The notes beneath the pieces are model-generated. The model was not told where the DNA came from and did no database searches. It saw only the letters and a list, made by a program, of their open reading frames with translations. Below are positions 1 through 7,291 of a stretch of DNA of 9,260 nt, one piece after another (the first letter of the stretch is position 1; each line of letters opens with the position of its first letter). The translations under genes and the position numbers were made by a program. The stretch comes from Solidesulfovibrio magneticus (GTDB lineage Bacteria; Desulfobacterota; Desulfovibrionia; Desulfovibrionales; Desulfovibrionaceae), in assembly GCA_002482565.1 (NCBI GenBank), contig DLGG01000118.1, positions 1 to 9,260 of the forward strand, written 5' to 3'.

Positions 1-23
1 AGGCCAGGCAGGCCAGGCAGGCC
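1..23. repeat. Short 9-bp tandem repeat at left edge
   Basis: The unit aggccaggc occurs about 2.5 times and is cut by the window edge, so the full copy number is unknown. On the minus strand it encodes a Gly-Leu-Pro triplet repeat just after the predicted membrane segment of the ExeA/MshM-like ATPase. It probably extends a flexible periplasmic linker. Confidence 0.55.
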
Positions 24-953
24 GGGTGCAGCCAGGGACAACGCCAGGACCAGACCGGCGCAGGCCGCGCCGGCGACAGCCAGGCGGGGAGCTCGGGGCA
101 ACCGGGGCAGCCTGGACAGCAGGGAGCGGCCGCCGGCCGCCTCGCGCTCGGCCCGGCCCACCAGCCACCAACTGACCCGGGCTTTGCCAAAGCCCACGGC
201 CAACAACATGGACAGATGGCACAGCCGCACGATCTTGCGCGGATGCCCGCCGGTGCGGCGGTGGATGCGGCGCAGGGCGGCCGGGGTGAACACGTCGGGC
301 GTTTCCCCCTCGGGGGCGCAGCGAGCCAGACGCGTTTCGATCATGCGCGCGGTCTCGGCGCGGTTTAGGCATTCCAGGCGGTAGCGGTAATTGACCCGGT
401 CGTCGAGGTTGGGCCGGGCGGCCAGGGTCTCCTCGAACTCGGACTGGGCGAAGATGACGATCTGCAGGAGCTTATGCGTGGCCGTCTCGAAGTTGAGCAG
501 CTCGCGCAACAGTTCCAGGCAGTCGGGGGTGATCTTTTGGCCTTCGTCGATAATAAGGGCCACGGTACGGCCCTGCTCGCCGCTGCGCCGGGCCAGCTCG
601 GCCTTGACCACTTCCTTGAGGATCATGGGATCGCGCCACATGGACGCGGCGTCGAGGCCGAAAAGCGTGAGGATCGAAAGCAGCAAGTCGGTGGTGGAGG
701 CGCAGGCCGGATCGTCCAGGAGATAGGCCTCGATGTCGCCGTCGGCCCCAAGGACGCGCGTCAGTTCCCTGGCCAGGGTGGTCTTGCCCGCGCCCACGGC
801 CCCGAGCACCACGTTGAGCCCCCGGCGAAGCCGCACGCCGATTTCCATGTGCTGCAGGCACTCCAGATGCGTCCGTGACCGGTAGAGCATGTCGGGATCG
901 GGGGAATTGGAAAACGGTTCCCGCGTCAGTCCCATCGCCAGATAGTAGCTCAT
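1..953 (-). CDS. mshM: ExeA/MshM-like AAA+ ATPase, 3' end cut by window edge
   Basis: This is a partial gene: 317 complete codons are visible and no stop occurs before the left edge. The protein opens with the ExeA-type start (GLTREPFSNSPDPDMLY), followed by Walker A GAVGAGKT (about residues 51-58) and Walker B LIIDEGQ (about 133-139). Next come a sensor strand IVIFAQSEFEE (about 165-175), an arginine-containing DDRVNYRYRL segment (about 184-193) and a sensor-2-like GGHPRKI (235-241). A hydrophobic segment (about 291-309) probably crosses the inner membrane and leads into a Pro-Gly-Leu-rich linker. In the family, ExeA/GspA/MshM are membrane-anchored ATPases, often with a periplasmic peptidoglycan-binding part, that help place the secretin; that C-terminal part would lie outside the window. 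The start is set by a strong GAGGAG site a few bases upstream of ATG 953. Its place directly after the secretin gene is that of mshM in MSHA loci. The family call is firm; the exact symbol is inferred from synteny. Confidence 0.88.
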   Translation of the reverse strand, partial: MSYYLAMGLTREPFSNSPDPDMLYRSRTHLECLQHMEIGVRLRRGLNVVLGAVGAGKTTLARELTRVLGADGDIEAYLLDDPACASTTDLLLSILTLFGLDAASMWRDPMILKEVVKAELARRSGEQGRTVALIIDEGQKITPDCLELLRELLNFETATHKLLQIVIFAQSEFEETLAARPNLDDRVNYRYRLECLNRAETARMIETRLARCAPEGETPDVFTPAALRRIHRRTGGHPRKIVRLCHLSMLLAVGFGKARVSWWLVGRAEREAAGGRSLLSRLPRLPRAPRLAVAGAACAGLVLALSLAAPGLPGLPG

Positions 954-1043
954 GGCCTTCTCCTCTCGTCTGCCGTCGCGGCCGCGACCGGCTTCTTGGC
1001 CGGACCGGGGCATTTTCCCGGCGCGGCGTCTCCCTGTTGTCGC
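954..1043 (-). other. Spacer between secretin and mshM with two small hairpins
   Basis: This 90-bp gap is the longest inside the leftward operon. It holds two short inverted repeats: CCGGC/GCCGG at 988-992 and 999-1003, and CCGGG/CCCGG at 1005-1009 and 1017-1021. No U-run follows either one on the minus strand, so neither looks like an intrinsic terminator. They may only stabilise or process the message. The Shine-Dalgarno site of the downstream ATPase gene lies at the left end of the gap. Confidence 0.3.
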
Positions 1044-3113
1044 CTACTGCGTCAAAGACCCGATCTTATCCGTCTCGGCCGCGTCGGAAGGCCGGATCAT
1101 GGCCACGGCCGGCGGCGGGGATATGGGTTTTTCCTTGAGAATGGTCGGCGTCACGAAGATGTAGATCTCTTCGCGCTTGATGCTCGACGCCTTGGTTTTA
1201 AACGCCCAGCCCAGGCCCGGAATGTCGCTGAGGTAGGGCACGCCGGCCTCGTTGTCGCCGACGGTGTCGCGGGTGAGCCCCGAGATGACGATGGTGTCGC
1301 CGTCCTCGACCACAAGGTTGGACTGGGTTTCACGCTTATAGATGTACGGGTTGCCTTGGACGGTGTTTGTGGTGTCCACCTGGTCGTCTTTCACCACGAT
1401 CTTCATGCGCAAATTGGAGCCGTCCACCACGTGGGGCAGCATTTCGAGCTTGAGGGTGGCGTGGGCGAACTGGACGTTGGTGCCGTTTTGCGACGTGGAG
1501 ACGTAGGGCACGTCCATGCCGTTTTCCACATAGGCGGAATGGTTCTCCATGGTGGTGATGGTCGGGCTGGAGAGGATCTTGACCTTGTTGGACTCGGCCA
1601 GGGCGGTGAGCTGGGCTTCCAGCACGTTGCCGGCGATGTTGCCGAAAAGGAAGTTGACGCCGGCGCCGGCCGCGCCCAGGCCCGAGACGCTGGTCAAAGC
1701 GGAGGACAGGGCCGGGAAGTTGAGGCCGAAGCCCTGGCCCGACGTGCCGCCCGGGAAAGCCGGCGAGGCCGTGGCGGCCAAATTGGTGGCGGAAGTGGAC
1801 GCGTTGGAGGACGCTCCGGTGGCCGCCAGCAAAGCGCTGGCGGCGGCGGCGGTAGCGATGTCCGCGGCCGATGTCGGCGAGGACGTGGTCGTCGAGGTCG
1901 TGGTCGTCGAGCCGTCCGCGTTGACCGTCGTGGTGGTCGTGCCCGTGGTGCTGTTGCCTATGGAGCCGGAAGAACTCGCGCTGAGCGTCGGCGTGTTGTT
2001 GTTGCTGTTTATGGCATTATTGGTGGTGGACGTATTGGATCCGGTGTTGCCGGCACTCAGCGTCGTGGTCGAGGTGCCGGTCTGGGCCGGGGAGATGCGC
2101 AGGTTGGACCCCTTGAGCAGTCCGCCCCACTGCACGCCGAGCTGGCGGCCGGTCTCGCGGTCGGTCTGGACGATAAAGGCCTTGAGCTTGACCTGGGGGC
2201 GCGGCTTGTCGAGTTCCTCAATCAGCGCCACCAGCCGTTCGGCGTCGTTTGGCGGCCCTTGGACGATGATGGAATTGCTGTGCTGGTCGGGCACCACCGA
2301 GCAGTTGAGCTGGCCGGGATGGCGCGCCCCGCCCTGGGCCTGGATGTTCATGGCGTCGCTGGTGGCGCTGGTGGGGGTGATGTCGCGCACGGTCTCGCCG
2401 GGCTTGGGCTGGCTGGGCTGCCCCGGGCCGCCGGCCAGGCCGGCCTGGGCTGTCCCGCCGCACATGGCCGACAGGGTGGCGTAGATCTTGGGCAGTTCGG
2501 CAAAATTGATCTCCACCCGGGCCATGACGAAGGGCTCCAGCTCCTTGGCCTTGGTCTTCTCGGCCAAAAGCTTGTTGTTGGCTTCCTTGAGCTTGTTTTG
2601 CTGCTCCATGTCGGCCAGGGTCATGACGCGGATGATGTCGCCTTCGACGGCATAGGCCAGGCCGTTGGCCGTGAGGATGCTCGTGAAGGTCTCGTCCCAG
2701 GGGGCATCGACCACGTTGACGTTGATGCGAAGCGCCTTGTCGCCGCCGGCCGCTCCCGGGATGGACGAGGACAGCACCACGTTCTGGTTGGCCGCCCGGG
2801 CCATGGCCCGCACCACGGCCACCAGATCGGTGTCGTACATGCGCAGCGTCACCTTCTGCTTGGGCAGGGACTTGGCCGGCTTGGGCGCTTCCTTCTCGGG
2901 CTTGTCGGCTTTGATGGTCGCCTTGGAGAACTCCACCTTGCGCGGTCTGGCCACCGGGGAATAACCCTCGGACTTGTTGGCCATGGTCTCCCAGTGTTCG
3001 ATGAAGGTATCTTTCTGGGGCTTTTTGACGCAGCCCACGGCCATGATCAGGATCATCCCCGCCGCTGTCGCCGCGAAGCCTCCCGGCCGTCTTTTGTTGC
3101 CCATCGCTTGCAT
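1044..3113 (-). CDS. mshL: MSHA-type/PilQ-GspD family secretin lipoprotein
   Basis: This 689-aa protein would form the outer-membrane pore through which the pilus fibre emerges. A basic N-terminus and hydrophobic stretch lead to a lipobox-like MAVGC with Cys 28, so it is probably a lipoprotein. A secretin/TonB short N-domain follows at about residues 85-165, then an N1/NolW-like domain at about 196-304. The secretin core begins at PQVKLKAFIVQTDRETGRQL (about 306). It includes VKILSSPTITTMENHSAYVE and VVEDGDTIVISGLTRD, and ends with the family signature VPYLSDIPGLGW (about 625-636). An insertion of about 105 residues rich in Ser, Thr, Asn and Ala (about 345-450) splits the core. The start at 3113 is chosen for its GGGAG site 6 bases upstream; an in-frame ATG at 3146 overlapping the mshK stop would add 11 residues and has a weaker site. 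Its flanks, PilP-like and ExeA-like genes, fit MshL. Confidence 0.92.
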   Translation of the reverse strand: MQAMGNKRRPGGFAATAAGMILIMAVGCVKKPQKDTFIEHWETMANKSEGYSPVARPRKVEFSKATIKADKPEKEAPKPAKSLPKQKVTLRMYDTDLVAVVRAMARAANQNVVLSSSIPGAAGGDKALRINVNVVDAPWDETFTSILTANGLAYAVEGDIIRVMTLADMEQQNKLKEANNKLLAEKTKAKELEPFVMARVEINFAELPKIYATLSAMCGGTAQAGLAGGPGQPSQPKPGETVRDITPTSATSDAMNIQAQGGARHPGQLNCSVVPDQHSNSIIVQGPPNDAERLVALIEELDKPRPQVKLKAFIVQTDRETGRQLGVQWGGLLKGSNLRISPAQTGTSTTTLSAGNTGSNTSTTNNAINSNNNTPTLSASSSGSIGNSTTGTTTTTVNADGSTTTTSTTTSSPTSAADIATAAAASALLAATGASSNASTSATNLAATASPAFPGGTSGQGFGLNFPALSSALTSVSGLGAAGAGVNFLFGNIAGNVLEAQLTALAESNKVKILSSPTITTMENHSAYVENGMDVPYVSTSQNGTNVQFAHATLKLEMLPHVVDGSNLRMKIVVKDDQVDTTNTVQGNPYIYKRETQSNLVVEDGDTIVISGLTRDTVGDNEAGVPYLSDIPGLGWAFKTKASSIKREEIYIFVTPTILKEKPISPPPAVAMIRPSDAAETDKIGSLTQ
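1765..2080 (-). repeat. Low-complexity Ser/Thr/Asn/Ala insertion in the secretin
   Basis: About 105 codons of the secretin are almost entirely Thr, Ser, Asn, Ala and Gly. They sit between the first core strand region (LGVQWGGLL) and the later conserved VNFLFGNIAG segment. The DNA is correspondingly repetitive: a 12-bp direct repeat, gtggtcgtcgag, lies at 1885-1896 and 1900-1911 with a 15-bp period. The region is probably disordered and is absent from typical family members as I know them. It stays in frame, which argues against a sequencing artefact. Confidence 0.75.
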
Positions 3114-3119
3114 GGTCTT

Positions 3120-3124
3120 CTCCC
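3120..3124 (-). promoter_or_regulatory. Shine-Dalgarno site that fixes the secretin start
   Basis: The minus-strand sequence GGGAG lies 6 bases before ATG 3113. The alternative ATG at 3146, overlapping the upstream TGA, has no comparable purine-rich site at good spacing. This favours the 3113 start, which also puts the lipoprotein signal closer to the N-terminus. Confidence 0.55.
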
Positions 3125-3142
3125 GTCCCGGCTTGCGCCGGT

Positions 3143-3652
3143 TCATCGCCCCAGGGCGTCCTGCCCGTCGTAGGGAATATCCAGACGTTGGCCGTTGGCC
3201 AGGCTTTCCAGGGTCACCTTGTCCGGGGACACGGCCAGCACCTTGTAGCCGCCGCCCTCCAGGGTGTCGCCGGCCTGGTATTCGTAGCCGTCGATGACGG
3301 CCAGCCGACCCGAGCCCAACTCCACATAGCCCGTGAACCGGGGCACCACCGTTGGCCGGCCCGTCCCGCCCCGGGCTTCCAGGGGTTTGTCGTACAGGAC
3401 GGCCACGCGCCACGGCTTGTCCAAGGCGGCCATCAGCGCCGTCTCCACAACGCCCGGCGCGGCCTGGCGCACCAGGGCCTGGGCCGCTTCCCGAGCCTGG
3501 GCGGCGGCCTGGGTCTGGGCGACGGCCTGGGCCTGCACTTGGCCCCCGGGCTGCGGCGCAACCGCCGGACCGGTGTCCAGCAACAGGTAGACCGCGGCAA
3601 CCACGGCCACCACGCCGGTCACGGCCAATATGATCTTTTCCCGCCGGGTCAT
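3143..3652 (-). CDS. mshK: PilP/MshK-like periplasmic T4P assembly protein
   Basis: This 169-aa protein has a short basic N-terminus, one hydrophobic segment (about residues 8-25) that likely anchors it in the inner membrane, and an Ala/Gln-rich linker (about 38-65). A compact C-terminal domain follows (about 105-163, FTGYVELGSGRL...DGYEYQAGDTL...VTLESLANGQRLDIP). The pattern of a sentence-like beta domain containing a 'GD' turn and a final strand resembles the PilP/GspC homology region, which contacts the secretin N-domains. PilP proteins are usually lipoproteins, but this one has a plain anchor and no lipobox Cys, as in MshK. An AAGGAGA site precedes ATG 3652 by 7 bases. It lies 28 bp after the PilO-like gene and 29 bp before the secretin. 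The family call rests on the C-terminal pattern plus synteny. Confidence 0.75.
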   Translation of the reverse strand: MTRREKIILAVTGVVAVVAAVYLLLDTGPAVAPQPGGQVQAQAVAQTQAAAQAREAAQALVRQAAPGVVETALMAALDKPWRVAVLYDKPLEARGGTGRPTVVPRFTGYVELGSGRLAVIDGYEYQAGDTLEGGGYKVLAVSPDKVTLESLANGQRLDIPYDGQDALGR

Positions 3653-3680
3653 GCCCCGCTCTCCTTATGTCCGGGCCGGC

Positions 3681-4214
3681 TTAACGAACGGCCAGCCAGC
3701 ACTTCAGGGTAAATTCGCGGCCCTCGCGGCCATACATGGTCGCGGCCGACTCCACCTTGACCACGGGGCCGAAGCCGCCGAGGTCCAGCATGAACCGGCG
3801 GGCGGCCTCGGGCGTGCCGAGAAAAGCCAGCCGCACGGCCAACAAGCCCTCGCGGGTCACCGAAGCGGCGTCCGGGGAAACGGCCGACAGACGCAGGCCA
3901 TGCGGTTTGGCCAGTGCATCGAAAATCGTGGTGAGCCGCTCCACATCGGCCAGGGGGAGCTTGTCCCGTCCGCCCACCGGCCCCACCTCGCGCACCTTGG
4001 CCTGGGTTTCGCCCAGGGCCTTGGCTACGGGTTCGAGCTGGCTGCGGTCGTTGAGGGTTTGCCGCAAGGCAGCCGTACGAACGGTCAACTGTTCGATCTC
4101 GCGGTATTCCGGCAGCAGGAAAACCGCCAGAAATCCCAGGGCCACAGCCGCGCCCACGGCCAGGGTGAGCAGGGTCCGAGGCGGCAGGGCGCTTCGCATC
4201 TCGGCCAGGGTCAT
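3681..4214 (-). CDS. mshJ: PilO/MshJ-like inner-membrane T4P assembly protein
   Basis: This 177-aa bitopic protein has a short cytoplasmic N-terminus, one membrane segment (about residues 15-34) and a heptad-like helix (about 36-75) predicted to form a coiled coil. A periplasmic domain of about 90 residues ends FTLKCWLAVR. This is the architecture of PilO/GspM, which pairs with PilN in the alignment complex between inner membrane and secretin. The start ATG 4214 overlaps the upstream mshI stop as ATGA, which suggests translational coupling. A GGAGA site lies 7 bases before it, inside the end of mshI. Another in-frame ATG at 4199 is less likely for lack of such a site. Sequence conservation in PilO is low, so the call relies on architecture and position. 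Confidence 0.8.
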   Translation of the reverse strand: MTLAEMRSALPPRTLLTLAVGAAVALGFLAVFLLPEYREIEQLTVRTAALRQTLNDRSQLEPVAKALGETQAKVREVGPVGGRDKLPLADVERLTTIFDALAKPHGLRLSAVSPDAASVTREGLLAVRLAFLGTPEAARRFMLDLGGFGPVVKVESAATMYGREGREFTLKCWLAVR

Positions 4215-7200
4215 GGCTTGCTCTCCGTAAGATTGGCCGCCAGCACAAAACGCAAGCCCGTGGCCCCGCCTTCCAGACCCTCCAGTTCGCTGCGCTTGAC
4301 GGAAATTTCCTCCAACAGGGGCGAACCTTCCAGGGCGACGACATAGCTGGCCAGCATGGAGTCGAACAACCGGGCGTCGCCAATGGCCACGCCCTCGATG
4401 ATGAGCCTGGACACCGGGGCGTTGGGGTCCTTGCCGTCCTTGAGGTTCTTGGCGGCCTGGGCGGCCTGGGCGGCGGCCTGTTCCAGGGGCTTGTCGGGCG
4501 GCCCGCATTCGGTGGTCATGGAGCCGATGCGCACGCCGTCGGGAGCCAGGGCCAGGGCTTCCTCCCATATGCCGACAATGCGGTTGCGGGAGGCGTAGCG
4601 CTGCATGGCCTCGACCTTGGTCCGCAGTTCCTCGGACTTGCGGACCAGGGCGGCCGTGTCCAGGGAAGCGCCGTAACCCGCCAGCCGCTGGTTTAGGGCG
4701 TTACGCTCGCTTTCCAGGGTTTGACGCTTGGCCATGGCGGAAAACGACAACAAGGCCATGCCGGCCAGGACCGCCGCCAGCCCCACCAGCGCTCCTTGCT
4801 CAAGCAGACGCGAGGCGCGTTTGGCGGCGCGCTCCTTGTAGGTGACGAAAGCGCTTGGCGTGTGGCCTTCGTCGGACAGGGCCAGTCCCAGGGCCTGGCT
4901 GAAAAGCGCACCGGGCAGCCGTCCGCCAAGGGTCGTTCCCGCCGGCAGGGGACGGCCGGCCAGGGGATCCAAGGGCTCGCAGGGCAGTCCCACATGTTCC
5001 TGGATGAAATCCAGAAACAGCCGGCTGCCGCCCAGGGGGCCGGACACCGTCAGCCGGGTGACCTGATCCTGGCCCAGGGATTCGCGGTAGTGCTTCAGCG
5101 TCATTTCCACCTGCCGCACCAGGCGCGAGGCCACCGGGCGCAGCATGTCCATGACGTCGTCGAGCTCCAGCCCGTAGCCGGGGTGGCAGTCGTCCACGGA
5201 CAGACAGCCGTACACCACAGCGTCGAGCAGTTCGCGGGCGTGGTCGGCTTCCAGCGGCCGGACGGTCACGCCGGTTGACGGCTGCGGCGACGGGCCTTGA
5301 GGCCCCGGTTCGGGCGTGGCCGGACTGGCCGGAGCGTCGAGGTCCAGGACGAGGCCGGCCTCGGAGGAGCCGGACAGGGCGTCGAGATCGAGCACCACTT
5401 CCTCGCGCGGCCCGGCGGCCCCGGGCGCTCCCGCCGGAGCCTTGGCCGGCTGGGCCGGGGCGGCCAGGCCCCGGGATTCCAGGGCATCGTAAACGGCCTG
5501 TTCCATGCCCGACATGGACGTCTTGATGACCCGCACGAACATGATGTCGCCGTTGCTGACGATCTCCAGGCGTGACCAGTTGCGGCCCACATGCAGGTTG
5601 GCCGTGGCCCCTTCGGTCGGGCCGTCCACGATGCGGCGGCGATAGAGATTCTGGTGGGCAAACGGTTCCAGGGTCAGACCGGCCAGGGGGAAGCCGGCCT
5701 GGGCGAAATCGTTTTGCAGGAGGCTTATGGCCTCGCGCGGCGTGGTATAGGCCATGGCTCCCAGCCGAACGGCCCCTTTTTCCGTGATCTCGCCCCGACG
5801 TTCGAAATCGAAGACCACGTCGGCTTCGTCAAAGCCCATGTCCTTTTTGGCGGTCCAGTACACGGCGTTGTCCACCTGACGGGACGGCACCTTGGGAATG
5901 GTCAGAAACTGGATGTTGGACCGGGCGCTCTGGGCGGCCGCCCAAACCTTGGGCATCTGGCCGGGCAGGCACAGGCCGGACAGGGCGCGCCCCAGCAGGG
6001 CGGCGAATTCCGGCTGTCCCGGCTCCACGCCCTGGGGCACGGGCACGGCTTCCAGGCCCAGGACCTCGAAGTCGGCGTCCTGGCCGCGCACGGCCACGCA
6101 CACGAGTTCCGTGGCCGAGATGTCCACGCCCACATGACAGATGCGCCTACCTGGCAGCAGGGAGCGCCAGTTGAAGCCTCGTCGCTTTTTGGGGGACCCC
6201 GCCGCCGTTTCCGAGGCCATGCCGGCCTGGGCGGCAACGGCCGCCAGCTCGGCGGCGGCCACGGGAGCGGATTCGGCCAGGGGGCCGGACGCCTTGTCGG
6301 CGTCGTCCGCCTGGGGCGGCTCCTCAGCGTTGGCGGTGTCGCTCGGGGCCGATGCGCCGGGCACCTCGGCCGTTTCAGGCGTCGCGGCCGTATCCGACGG
6401 GGCGGCGGCCACTGGAGCCGGGGTGAAAAACATGGTCGGCGCGGCGTCGAGGTCCAAAACGAGTTCCGGCAGGACCCCGCCCGGGACAGCGGTCTCGGCT
6501 CCGGAGGCGGACCCGGCGGCCGGGGCCGGCGCGGCGTCACGATCCAAAACAAGCTCGGGCTGGACGTCGGCCGGGGCGGATGGCGCGTCCGGGGCCTCGG
6601 CCAGACCAACCGGAGCCGATGCGGCGTCGAGGTCCAATACAAGTTCCGGCAAGCCCACGCCCGGAACAAAAGTCTCGGTTTCGGGGACGGACCCGGCGGC
6701 CGGAGCCGGTGCGGCGTCGAGGTCCAAAACGAGTTCGGGCTGGGTTTCGGCCAACACCCCGGGCGCGACGGCGGCTTCGGCCGCGTCGGCCGGGGTCGCC
6801 TCGACGACAAGATCGACGATGCGTTCCGCTTGCGCCTCGCCCGGGCCGGCTGCCGGCATCGCCGGATCAAACGCCGCCCCGCCGGCCGGCGGGGCCGGAG
6901 AAATTTCGCCGAACCCCGGCCAGCTCACGCCGCCCTGGTTGGAGGCGGCGGCAAACCCCGCATTGTACGGATCGTACACGAGTTGCGGATTGGCGGCGGC
7001 GGCGTCAATCCGCGCGTCCGTTGCCGGCGGCGGCGTCACCACCGCCTCTTCGACGACCGGCGCGATCGTCGGACCGGCCGGCACGGCAGGGTCGGGCTGG
7101 GCCACCGCCACGGTAGGCGGGCCGACCGTCGGCCGACGGACCGCCTCCCCCGCGTTGGACGCGCCGGGAGCCGCCGTCCCGGCCGCTCCCGAAGACTTGC

Positions 7201-7252
7201 GGATGAGCTCCAGCAAACGCTGGCTCGGCGTAATTTTGTCTTCCTTGCCCAC
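4211..7252 (-). CDS. mshI: Giant PilM-PilN fusion (MshI-like) with VLDLDA motif repeats
   Basis: This 1013-aa protein starts at GTG 7252, preceded by GGGAGAGAG. Residues 1 to about 365 are Ala/Pro-rich and probably disordered, with four 30-residue repeats at 172-291. An actin-like PilM domain follows (about 368-800), from ICHVGVDISATELVCVAV to the adenosine-site-like segment LTVSGPLGGSRLFLDFIQ and PCEPLDPLAG. It is broken by a disordered insertion (about 598-663) carrying two more VLDLDA motifs. FVTYKERAAKR (about 802-812) looks like a relic of the PilN N-terminus. A membrane helix (about 820-840), a coiled coil and a PilN-like periplasmic domain complete it. PilM and PilN are normally separate proteins that bind each other; here they are one chain. 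The phosphate-binding motifs are degenerate (DIS for DIG, HVG for DIG), so ATP binding is doubtful. Typical PilM is about 350 aa and PilN about 200, so roughly half this protein is extra. It is second in the operon, 39 bp after the HTH gene. Confidence 0.85.
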   Translation of the reverse strand: MGKEDKITPSQRLLELIRKSSGAAGTAAPGASNAGEAVRRPTVGPPTVAVAQPDPAVPAGPTIAPVVEEAVVTPPPATDARIDAAAANPQLVYDPYNAGFAAASNQGGVSWPGFGEISPAPPAGGAAFDPAMPAAGPGEAQAERIVDLVVEATPADAAEAAVAPGVLAETQPELVLDLDAAPAPAAGSVPETETFVPGVGLPELVLDLDAASAPVGLAEAPDAPSAPADVQPELVLDRDAAPAPAAGSASGAETAVPGGVLPELVLDLDAAPTMFFTPAPVAAAPSDTAATPETAEVPGASAPSDTANAEEPPQADDADKASGPLAESAPVAAAELAAVAAQAGMASETAAGSPKKRRGFNWRSLLPGRRICHVGVDISATELVCVAVRGQDADFEVLGLEAVPVPQGVEPGQPEFAALLGRALSGLCLPGQMPKVWAAAQSARSNIQFLTIPKVPSRQVDNAVYWTAKKDMGFDEADVVFDFERRGEITEKGAVRLGAMAYTTPREAISLLQNDFAQAGFPLAGLTLEPFAHQNLYRRRIVDGPTEGATANLHVGRNWSRLEIVSNGDIMFVRVIKTSMSGMEQAVYDALESRGLAAPAQPAKAPAGAPGAAGPREEVVLDLDALSGSSEAGLVLDLDAPASPATPEPGPQGPSPQPSTGVTVRPLEADHARELLDAVVYGCLSVDDCHPGYGLELDDVMDMLRPVASRLVRQVEMTLKHYRESLGQDQVTRLTVSGPLGGSRLFLDFIQEHVGLPCEPLDPLAGRPLPAGTTLGGRLPGALFSQALGLALSDEGHTPSAFVTYKERAAKRASRLLEQGALVGLAAVLAGMALLSFSAMAKRQTLESERNALNQRLAGYGASLDTAALVRKSEELRTKVEAMQRYASRNRIVGIWEEALALAPDGVRIGSMTTECGPPDKPLEQAAAQAAQAAKNLKDGKDPNAPVSRLIIEGVAIGDARLFDSMLASYVVALEGSPLLEEISVKRSELEGLEGGATGLRFVLAANLTESKP
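5333..5404 (-). repeat. Two extra VLDLDA motifs inside the actin-domain insertion
   Basis: In the minus-strand frame of the MshI-like gene this stretch encodes EEVVLDLDALSGS and, 14 residues later, AGLVLDLDAPASP. Both share the core of the N-terminal 30-residue repeats but sit about 330 residues away. They lie in a Pro/Ala-rich insertion between the phosphate-2-like and adenosine-like parts of the PilM fold. Confidence 0.85.
6437..6739 (-). repeat. 90-bp tandem repeat, four units (last partial)
   Basis: Four units start at 6739, 6649, 6559 and 6469, reading leftward, with an exact 90-bp (30-residue) period. Each opens with P-E-L-V-L-D-L/R-D-A-A, and the DNA core gcggcgtcgaggtccaa recurs at 6441, 6531 (diverged), 6621 and 6711. 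Units 1 and 3 resemble each other beyond the core (PAPAAGS...ET.VPG) while unit 2 differs, so a 180-bp duplication may underlie the array. The fourth unit keeps the core and then diverges. Confidence 0.9.
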
Positions 7253-7291
7253 CGACTCTCTCCCGTTGACTTGCCGCGTTCGACGCCCGGC

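Noticed and set aside
996..3173. A 725-codon open frame on the plus strand opposite the secretin gene
   Set aside because: It is a mirror of the minus-strand gene, caused by GC-biased third positions. Its product is His/Gly/Arg-rich with no recognisable domain, and the minus strand encodes a clear secretin.
6437..6739. CRISPR array or intergenic repeat
   Set aside because: The 90-bp units lie fully inside a coding frame, keep a multiple of three, and conserve the encoded peptide core. There are no spacers.
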